Shown one piece after another: positions 1 through 5,867 of a stretch of DNA of 11,335 nt. The notes beneath the pieces were generated by a model. It had not been told where the DNA came from, did not search any database, and saw only the letters and a program-made list of their open reading frames with translations. Position numbers and translations under genes: made by a program. Source of the stretch: CAYGTK01 sp964352775 (GTDB lineage: Bacteria; Bacteroidota; Bacteroidia; Chitinophagales; CAIOSU01); assembly GCA_964352775.1 (NCBI GenBank), contig CAYGTK010000141.1:1-11335 (forward strand). Reading direction: 5' to 3'. The first letter of the stretch is position 1. Every line of letters starts with the position of its first letter.

Positions 1-53
1 AACTCGTAGCTAGTAGCTCTGCTTGCAGTAAATTTCAAGGTGTCGCCAAATCA
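1..53 (-). other. In-frame TGA at a conserved Cys codon, with the eighth Ig-like repeat readable beyond it
   Basis: On the minus strand the frame reads SSDPDLTI, TGA (53-51), then FGDTLKFTASRATSYE up to the window edge. In the preceding repeats the same place reads TICAGD, VICDNE, AICEGD or TVCAGE, and the following residues match the repeat consensus (GD-x-x-x-F-x-A-x-x-A-x-x-Y-E). The TGA lies 83 codons after the matching Cys of repeat seven (C1644), exactly one repeat length. The stop is therefore one substitution away from TGT or TGC. It may be a nonsense mutation, a sequencing error or, remotely, a recoded stop. The bases beyond it are continuing coding-type sequence, not intergenic sequence. 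Confidence 0.85.
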
Positions 54-1829
54 AATGGTCAAGTCAGGATCGGAGCTTAACATAGTTACTACTGGTGCCG
101 AAAGTACCGTCATAGAAACCGTATCTATACTTGGACTTGGACAACCAAAAGTGTAACCAATAGCACTTAGCTCATCCCCATCATTCAACACTGGGATATT
201 GAAAGACTTCGACCCACTTGCACCTTGACCAACTCCGTTGATAAAGAACTCGTAGGTATCAGCATTTCCAGTAATACTAAAAGTAGCTCCCTCGCCAGCA
301 CAAACCGTATCGTTCGGTATAGAACTACTAATGCTGATTGGCGAAAGAGGATCTACTGTAAAAGGGAAATCGTTCTGCCCAGGTGCAGGGCATTGGGTGT
401 TGCTACCAACGACACTTACTACCTGCCCATCTAGAATAGCATTGGTAGTAAACGTATTTGTAGCCGAAGCAATTCCTTGTGAAAAGCCATCAATAAAGAA
501 CTCAAATGTATCGGCTCCTATCGCAGTAAAGGTAACTGGCTCGCAAAGTGTGATACTACTATCTAAGTCAGTACTGAAGAGATTCACAAATGGAATAGGA
601 AGCACATCAAAATCATACGTAGTATCAGCCTCTGCCGAACAACCAGTGGTATTGTAACCAGTAACTGAAACTATGTCGTCATCTAATATTGCCGTGGTAG
701 CAAAGGTATCTAGGGTACTTGGGCCTTGGCTTAATACTCCATCTATGAAAAAGCCGAAACTATCAGCACCAGAAGCAACAAAAACCACTTCCTGTAACTG
801 ACAAATAACAGTATCAGGTGTTATACGATCGAAAGTTAGAACTGGAATAGGGCTCACAGCAAATGTATCGCCTGGTAATTCTGACGAACAACCATTCGCT
901 ATACCAGCCACGCTAACTATCTCACCATCAGCTAAACTGCTAGTAGAGAAGATATTACTTGGCCCTATTTGTGCCTGAACGCCATCAATAAAGAATTCGT
1001 AGGCAGATGCACCGAATGCACTAAATGTAACGGGGTCGCCCTCACATATAGCATTATCTGGTTCACTAGAAGTAGAGAATATAGTGGGGCTAGAATTTAC
1101 CGTGAAAGACAAACCTGGGCTTTGGCTAACACAACCAAGTGAATCGCCAGTTACGCCAATTATCTGACCATCTCGTATAGAATCGGTAATGTAGAAGGAA
1201 TCGGCCACTACACCCGTAGCAGAAACACCGTTAACAAAGAACTCGTAGCTATCGCCACCATTAGCACTCAGGGTAATGGTCTCGTTATCACATATAACCA
1301 GACCTGTTGGTGAAGTAAGAGTTACGTTCGGAATGGGGTTAACTGTAAATATCAGATCATTAGAGAACGCTCCACAGGCATTACCAGTAACGTTCCCAAA
1401 TACTGTAACGGTATCATTATTAGATAAGGTAGTGGTAGTTAAGGTAGAATCCGCTTGTGGGAAGCCTATTTCAATTCCGTTGATATAGTAAGAATAAACA
1501 TCAGCACCTGAACCGCTTAGAATTACTTGATCGCCTGCACAGATAGTAGTATCAGCATCGTCGCTCACCAAGTTTATAGGTGCACCTACTATTACGTCGT
1601 AAGTATAGGTAGGTGCTCCTTCGTAAGTACATGCACCACTAGTGAACACAACTGAAACGGTATCGGTAGTAGCTAAGGTAGAAGTGGTAAAAAAGGTATC
1701 GGTACTGAACGGGCCTTGCGCTACTCCATTTATCAAGAACTGATACGTATCTGCATCATCATCTAAGAAGAAAGTAACGGCATCGCCTTCACAAATGGAG
1801 CCTCCTAAAGAAGTAGAACGCAAAATGAT
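1..1829 (-). repeat. Tandem Ig-like repeats, seven complete and an eighth interrupted by TGA
   Basis: From about residue 1135 the minus-strand protein is an array of Ig-like domains averaging 83 residues. The first cysteine lies at C1147 in copy one and C1644 in copy seven. Each copy has an early Cys in an [IV]-C-x-x-[DEQ] context (copy six is shifted to TLCEP), a central strand such as YEFFIDG or YEFFING, a D-G-x-x-[VIL]-[SG]-x-x-G block, and a second Cys about 45-50 residues after the first. The two cysteines probably pair. Short DNA words recur between copies (for example AACTCGTAG on the plus strand), but copies are too divergent to suggest recent expansion. Confidence 0.8.
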
Positions 1830-4800
1830 GTCCAGATCAAGCACCTCTACTGAATCAAGGAATTGCTCCTCACATCCGTTAGAAAAAGTACTGGTCAATG
1901 TTATCTCATAAACTCCTGCACCAGGCAGCACTATTGCGGGTTGAAAGCTGGTATCCGTTCCTACGTTCTCAAAATCCCATTCCCATGATAGAGAGCTTAC
2001 GTTTCCATCAAAAGAGGTACTGGTATTGGTAAAATTGACCGTATCACCTTGGCAAACATTAAATGTTGGCGTTGTAAAGCCCGGTATTGATGAGGTTTGT
2101 GTAGAAAAAGTCCACCCTGTAGAATTACCCGCGTTATCACTAAAGAAAAGGTTGAAAGTAGCACCACCTTGCGCAAGTGCATCTTCCGTTACTACACACT
2201 CGCCACGTGCAGTTCCAGCTGCTTGGTTTATGATGAATTGGTTACCTGGAGAGTTAGACAACAAATAGATACTATCTAAACAGGTTCCTATAGCGGTAAA
2301 AACACCAGCTACAGTTTGAGTAGTGTTTTCTAGTCTTAATACTCCACCCTCGTTTATGGTTAGATCATTAAAGCTGTTAGTTCCTAAAAGAAGAACGGTA
2401 TCTACTAAGCCCCTAAGTTGATCGAAAGAAATATCTACATCGTAGTAGCTATTACTACCTCCTGAAAAGCGGGTATCAGGTATCAAGCCTAAAAGGAACA
2501 TTTGCGATGTGCCTGGGTCTATTGTAGTATTAGTTGTGGCTAGTGTCGCATCCCAATTACCAGAAAGCGAGATGGTGGACGAGCCCAAATGTAATAGCTT
2601 AGGTAAATTGGACAGCAAACTCATATTCGCCGCCTTTATGTCGTTGTTGTTAGTAATAAAAGTACCCTCAGCTATCAAGAAAGTACTGGATGTAGTATCA
2701 AGCACTAAGTCGCTTTGTAAGAATAAGGTATCGTTCAGGCGTGCTCCATCAAAGGCAACTATGGTCCCAATAGAAACTGCTGCTGTATTCAAGAAGGCAT
2801 TGTTGCTATCGGTTACCAACTTTAGCTGACTGTTGAACTGATTTCCAACATTAGCTGCGCCGGCGCTCATATTGGCCGTAAGAAATATCGATGACCGAAC
2901 ATTAATGTTTCTGAAAAGAAGTAATTCAGGGTTATTAGTGGCTGCCGTCCAGTCCATTACCGAACAGAAAGCATCTTGATCTACTGTTACTGTTTGTCCA
3001 GCACCATTGAAGGAGTTAGCATCAAATATTACCGTATCCAAAAAGGTTGGTAAACAAGTAGTTGGTCCCCCCCCCGAATTCAACGACCAGTTGCTGGCTA
3101 CGTTCCATAGGCCCGAATTTCCTATCCAGTAATAAGTATCACCCGTAAATGCATTTGTTGCATCCCAGCCAGTAGTATTATTACTCAGTTGGGTATTAGC
3201 GGCTTGGTATACTTTTCCACCTGTTGTATCTGCCGTTACATTATTGATAAAGCAGAAATCCACATTCAGTGTGTCGAATCCTGTTTTAACTATCGTTGGG
3301 GCTGTATCTAAAAAATTAATAGACTCAATGGTAACCACATCCTCACATGTACCTATTGCTATTAATGAATCAACAGTTTGCGTAGAGCCTGTAAATAAGG
3401 TGAGCGTATTACCCGTTCCTATATTCAATAAAGCAAAACTGTTATCACCTTCTACATTAGTAGAGCTGGCTTGAAGGTTCACTATATTATACATTTGGCT
3501 TCCACCACCAAATGTAGTTGGGTCTAGTGACGGAGATGCTACATTGATGGTATTACCCGCTCCACTATAGGTAACCCCAACTGGGTTAAGTAACCAAGCT
3601 AAGCTATCGCCAGTAAGAGTAACATCAATATTAGGAACTGTGATCGTAGTAGGGCTGAAACCACTACTTATCAAACCTGAAATATTAAGATCATTCCCAT
3701 TGGCATCAAAGGCACCATTATTTACTATTACATCAGCCGTAGAAGTCAATGGGTCGCTTATAGTTAGTGAACCTGTAGTATTATCTACTCGCAAGTTTCC
3801 ATTCAGTGTTAAGCCATTGGTTGTTAGCGTTTGTCCTGCTGCTCCTGTTAAGTAGTAAGTTCCGCTGTACGGTGCAGTCATGGCTGCAATGAAAATTATG
3901 TTTCCTCTTATCTCCAAGTTTACCCTAATTCCACTTAGGGTTGGGTTGGTAGTCGCCCCAGTCCAGGTCATGTTTTTACACCAGCTGTTCTTATCTACTT
4001 TAACAGAGTCTGTTGCCGTAAAAAAAGAATTGGCATCAAAAAACACATCGGTATTCGGTCCTGGCAAACAATTAGCGGGCGTGCTACCAGACATGGTAGA
4101 CCAATTAGCTGCATTGCTCCAATTTCCATTTCCTCCTATCCAATAAAGTTCAGCTGGGCCTGCAGCTTCCGTTATGTTCCAGTTGGTTACATTACCTAGG
4201 TCGTTGGAATTAATTGCATTGAAAGTAGCACCGCCTATAGCCGAAAGATCTTGTAGCTGCAGGTAATCTCCTGAAACTGTACCTGCATTTTGTTGCAACA
4301 AGGCTTGAAGGCCTCTAAAATCAGAACTAATAGCGATCGGTAATGGGCAAGTACCTATTGCTGTGAAAGCAACTGTTTCTTGAATTCGACTAGCTGGCAA
4401 GGTCAAACTTACACCTGGCTCTAAGGTGAGTTGCGCAAATTTCCCATCAATAGTGAATCGTGTATTGGGAGAAAATACCTGAACCGTTCCATAATTTATC
4501 AACGAACCACCTGAAACAAAACGGACCTCTTCAGCACCAGCGTAATTAAGCACTATAGTACTAGTATTTATAAAATAAGAAGCTCCTGTAAGCAAAACAT
4601 CCCAAGCCGCAGCACTATCTGTAACGGTAAAAGTAGAAGTACCTAAGTCTAATTGCCTAGTTCTTGTTGTATTAGAAATAAATCGTGCGGATGTTATATT
4701 GTTATTATTTGAATTTAACCCTCCCTCTCTTAATAGTAGCTCTCCAGCAATATTCCAGTCTCCTATTAGCGCGTAACTACCAGTAGCATTGACATATACC

Positions 4801-5231
4801 GTTCCAGGAAATGAAACTCCCGCAGTAATAACAGAATCCATATTCTCAGAAGCCAAAATAACGAGGCCGTCAAAGTTATTGACCAAACCCGCCGAGAACT
4901 GAATGGTACCACGAGTAGTCAGAGTATCAGCAGTAGTACCTGCTAGAACCACGCCTGGCACTGTATTTATCCAACGCATATCTGCAAACCTCGCACTGGT
5001 AATATCTACGGTAACCGTTTCGCCAGCCGTAGTGAACGAGCTATCCGTAAAAAACACGTTGTCATTAAATGAAGGAATACGATTATAGAATGCGCCACTA
5101 GTATCTTGCCAGTGATTAGTAAAGTCTGACCAGTTACCCGTACCATTCACCCAGAAGAAATCATCTGCCTTTACATCAGAAAAGATCACCAAGCATAAGA
5201 CTGTGACTAAAAAAGACTTGATTTTAAACAT
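51..5231 (-). CDS. Giant secreted mosaic protein: beta-helix-like modules, PKD domain and Ig-like repeats (ends at suspicious TGA)
   Basis: This is an exported surface protein of 1726 residues, probably an adhesin or cell-surface structural protein. The start ATG (5231-5229) is followed by a classic signal peptide (MFKIK, a hydrophobic core, then DVKA/DD near residue 22). Three modules of about 338 residues follow; they open at W27, W364 and W702 with a [FY]W-[IV]-[GN]-G-x-G-x-W type motif and each carries AIGTC (A291, A625, A980). Their Asn/Thr/Gly-rich strands suggest a right-handed beta-helix. A PKD domain follows (about 1046-1127, core WEWDF at 1083-1087). Seven Ig-like repeats of about 83 residues then run from about 1135, each with two cysteines and a Y/F-x-F-[FL]-[IV]-[DN]-G motif. 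No T9SS sorting domain is reached before the TGA at 53-51, although proteins of this kind normally end in one, and an eighth repeat continues past the stop. The real gene therefore probably extends beyond the window. Exact binding function is unknown. Confidence 0.85.
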   Translation of the reverse strand: MFKIKSFLVTVLCLVIFSDVKADDFFWVNGTGNWSDFTNHWQDTSGAFYNRIPSFNDNVFFTDSSFTTAGETVTVDITSARFADMRWINTVPGVVLAGTTADTLTTRGTIQFSAGLVNNFDGLVILASENMDSVITAGVSFPGTVYVNATGSYALIGDWNIAGELLLREGGLNSNNNNITSARFISNTTRTRQLDLGTSTFTVTDSAAAWDVLLTGASYFINTSTIVLNYAGAEEVRFVSGGSLINYGTVQVFSPNTRFTIDGKFAQLTLEPGVSLTLPASRIQETVAFTAIGTCPLPIAISSDFRGLQALLQQNAGTVSGDYLQLQDLSAIGGATFNAINSNDLGNVTNWNITEAAGPAELYWIGGNGNWSNAANWSTMSGSTPANCLPGPNTDVFFDANSFFTATDSVKVDKNSWCKNMTWTGATTNPTLSGIRVNLEIRGNIIFIAAMTAPYSGTYYLTGAAGQTLTTNGLTLNGNLRVDNTTGSLTISDPLTSTADVIVNNGAFDANGNDLNISGLISSGFSPTTITVPNIDVTLTGDSLAWLLNPVGVTYSGAGNTINVASPSLDPTTFGGGSQMYNIVNLQASSTNVEGDNSFALLNIGTGNTLTLFTGSTQTVDSLIAIGTCEDVVTIESINFLDTAPTIVKTGFDTLNVDFCFINNVTADTTGGKVYQAANTQLSNNTTGWDATNAFTGDTYYWIGNSGLWNVASNWSLNSGGGPTTCLPTFLDTVIFDANSFNGAGQTVTVDQDAFCSVMDWTAATNNPELLLFRNINVRSSIFLTANMSAGAANVGNQFNSQLKLVTDSNNAFLNTAAVSIGTIVAFDGARLNDTLFLQSDLVLDTTSSTFLIAEGTFITNNNDIKAANMSLLSNLPKLLHLGSSTISLSGNWDATLATTNTTIDPGTSQMFLLGLIPDTRFSGGSNSYYDVDISFDQLRGLVDTVLLLGTNSFNDLTINEGGVLRLENTTQTVAGVFTAIGTCLDSIYLLSNSPGNQFIINQAAGTARGECVVTEDALAQGGATFNLFFSDNAGNSTGWTFSTQTSSIPGFTTPTFNVCQGDTVNFTNTSTSFDGNVSSLSWEWDFENVGTDTSFQPAIVLPGAGVYEITLTSTFSNGCEEQFLDSVEVLDLDIILRSTSLGGSICEGDAVTFFLDDDADTYQFLINGVAQGPFSTDTFFTTSTLATTDTVSVVFTSGACTYEGAPTYTYDVIVGAPINLVSDDADTTICAGDQVILSGSGADVYSYYINGIEIGFPQADSTLTTTTLSNNDTVTVFGNVTGNACGAFSNDLIFTVNPIPNVTLTSPTGLVICDNETITLSANGGDSYEFFVNGVSATGVVADSFYITDSIRDGQIIGVTGDSLGCVSQSPGLSFTVNSSPTIFSTSSEPDNAICEGDPVTFSAFGASAYEFFIDGVQAQIGPSNIFSTSSLADGEIVSVAGIANGCSSELPGDTFAVSPIPVLTFDRITPDTVICQLQEVVFVASGADSFGFFIDGVLSQGPSTLDTFATTAILDDDIVSVTGYNTTGCSAEADTTYDFDVLPIPFVNLFSTDLDSSITLCEPVTFTAIGADTFEFFIDGFSQGIASATNTFTTNAILDGQVVSVVGSNTQCPAPGQNDFPFTVDPLSPISISSSIPNDTVCAGEGATFSITGNADTYEFFINGVGQGASGSKSFNIPVLNDGDELSAIGYTFGCPSPSIDTVSMTVLSAPVVTMLSSDPDLTI
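1890..2096 (-). other. PKD domain encoded within the minus-strand adhesin
   Basis: Residues of about 1046-1127 look like a PKD (polycystic kidney disease-type) beta-sandwich domain: C-x-G-D-T-V-x-F-x-N-T-S near the start, the diagnostic WEWDF (1083-1087), then P-G-x-G-x-Y-E-I-T-L-T and a cysteine near the end. PKD domains are common stalk or spacer domains in exported Bacteroidota proteins. Here it sits between the beta-helix-like modules and the Ig-like array, so it probably acts as a linker. Boundaries are approximate. Confidence 0.75.
2100..5165 (-). repeat. Three tandem ~338-residue beta-helix-like modules
   Basis: Residues 23 to about 1040 of the minus-strand protein hold three copies of one long module. 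Opening tryptophans lie at residues 27, 364 and 702, spacings of 337 and 338. Each copy opens with a W-x-x-x-x-x-W block, followed by an N-D/T-D-x-[VI]-[FI]-F-[DT]-[AD]-[NS]-S-F segment and a V-x-V-D strand. Later comes the AIGTC motif, then a closing A-x-F/A-N...N-x-T-x-W segment. Copies two and three also share a C-x-x-M-[TD]-W-T stretch. Divergence at protein level is high, so the duplication is old. Similar modules are common in large exported Bacteroidota proteins. The beta-helix fold is inferred from composition. Confidence 0.7.
3067..3075 (-). repeat. G9 homopolymer in the coding strand (C9 on plus)
   Basis: Nine consecutive G on the coding strand encode the end of Ser719 (TCG), Gly720, Gly721 and the start of Gly722 (GGA), in the opening of the third beta-helix-like module. 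A run this long is unusual in moderate-GC DNA where glycine could be encoded by other codons. Gain or loss of one G would shift the frame and truncate the protein at about residue 720. It is either a slippage-prone contingency tract or a chance composition effect. Confidence 0.9.
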
Positions 5232-5254
5232 TGGATGAATTACTATGTGAATAA

Positions 5255-5339
5255 TACAGTGAACTATAGATGGTAAAAGTAAGGAAGATACTTTTACTAC
5301 GAGGTTTTTTGTAGTAGTTTTGACGTAGTCTTCACTGTA
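5255..5339. promoter_or_regulatory. Nested inverted repeats in the divergent intergenic region
   Basis: Three inverted repeats lie between the divergent genes. The outer pair is TACAGTGAA (5255-5263) and TTCACTGTA (5331-5339), a perfect 9-base match; the arms lie 23 bases from the minus-gene ATG and 10 bases from the plus-gene ATG. The second pair is GTAAAAGTA (5273-5281) and TACTTTTAC (5289-5297), perfect over 9 bases with a 7-base spacer. The third is TACTAC (5295-5300) and GTAGTA (5311-5316). These could be operators for a regulator controlling both directions, or hairpins in the leader RNAs. The only gene-free region between the two main genes is this 118-base gap. Confidence 0.5.
5315..5322 (+). 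promoter_or_regulatory. Candidate -7 box TAGTTTTG for the plus-strand operon
   Basis: TAGTTTTG matches the Bacteroidota -7 consensus TAnnTTTG exactly and lies 27 bases before ATG 5350. No good TTTG-like -33 element appears 17-23 bases upstream (only CTTTTAC near 5291-5297), so support is partial. Alternative, weaker boxes are the TACTTTTA sequences in the inner inverted-repeat arms: one reads toward the plus operon (5289-5296) and one toward the minus gene (5281-5274). Each matches TAnnTTTG except for the last base. Confidence 0.4.
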
Positions 5340-5349
5340 GAATATTATA

Positions 5350-5856
5350 ATGCCTATGAAACGGAATGCAACCCTCTCTCTGTTTTACCCTATTATCTTT
5401 TGTTTGATAACATTGATATCATTCTCACAGTTGTCCTACGGGCAAGATGGTAATAGAACTCCAGTACCTGGAACTAAGTATACCTTAGAGCTTCCTGCCA
5501 ATTATGAACTAGGCGAAGGGAAAAACGGATTCGTAAATGTAGGTGCCTCTTCAGCCATTATGGTGATGGGTTACATGGGCAGCAATTTGGAAGTTGCTGA
5601 AATGGGGATGACACCAGAGGAAATGGCAAAACAAGGTTACACTTGGATAGCTGACGAAAAAACAAAAGTAGATAACGGAGCAGCTGCTCACATCTACAAG
5701 CTGACATTTGATAATAACGGAATGAAGTACGTGCGTATAGTACTACTAACAGGAAGAGATTTCGAACTGGTTAGGATAGACGCTGTATATCCACTTATGA
5801 TGGAAGAATACATGGACGAGCAAGTGCGAAAGAGCTTACTTACTATTCAATTTTAA
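5350..5856 (+). CDS. Small exported protein, possible PsbP/DcrB-like fold
   Basis: The product has 168 residues from ATG 5350. A second in-frame ATG at 5356 would give a more typical signal-peptide start (MKRN). Both share one hydrophobic stretch (LFYPIIFCLITLISF) and a likely cleavage after YGQ or near it; there is no lipobox cysteine, so a soluble periplasmic or exported protein is expected. The mature part begins PGTKYTLELPANYEL, continues with an N-G-F segment and an ASSAIMVMGYMG strand, then a TPEEMAKQGYTW helix, and ends with VYPLMMEEYMDEQVRKSLLTI. This order (G-x-x-x-L-P-x-x-F/Y, G-A-S-I-like strand, YP...SLL near the C-terminus) recalls the PsbP/DcrB (DUF1795-like) fold; this is family resemblance from memory. 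The next gene starts 11 bases downstream, so it is probably co-transcribed with the adhesins. Its role is unknown; a chaperone, assembly or binding partner role would be speculation. Confidence 0.8.
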   Translation: MPMKRNATLSLFYPIIFCLITLISFSQLSYGQDGNRTPVPGTKYTLELPANYELGEGKNGFVNVGASSAIMVMGYMGSNLEVAEMGMTPEEMAKQGYTWIADEKTKVDNGAAAHIYKLTFDNNGMKYVRIVLLTGRDFELVRIDAVYPLMMEEYMDEQVRKSLLTIQF

Positions 5857-5867
5857 AATAGTAACCC

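Noticed and set aside
51..53. Alternative genetic code in which TGA means Cys or another residue
   Set aside because: The two complete plus-strand genes use TAA and have no in-frame TGA over about 1900 codons, and cysteines elsewhere use TGT or TGC. A point mutation or sequencing error is simpler.
1..1829. Regularly spaced short words (such as AACTCGTAG) about 250 bases apart, considered as a CRISPR or direct-repeat array
   Set aside because: The spacing equals one Ig-like protein repeat, matches are partial, and the reading frame is open across all of them.
2509..2829. Plus-strand open frames opposite the minus-strand adhesin, the largest about 106 codons
   Set aside because: They lie fully antisense to a long, well supported repeat protein, lack domain logic or signal peptides, and their hydrophobic composition reflects the complement of Thr/Ser/Asp codons.
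5232..5349. Small RNA or riboswitch in the intergenic gap
   Set aside because: The gap is only 118 bases with A/T-rich inverted repeats; I see no known riboswitch core, and no conserved RNA motif can be supported.
5350..5450. Lipoprotein signal on the small exported protein
   Set aside because: There is no cysteine at the predicted cleavage area (SQLSYGQDGN), so a lipobox is absent; the only Cys lies inside the hydrophobic core.
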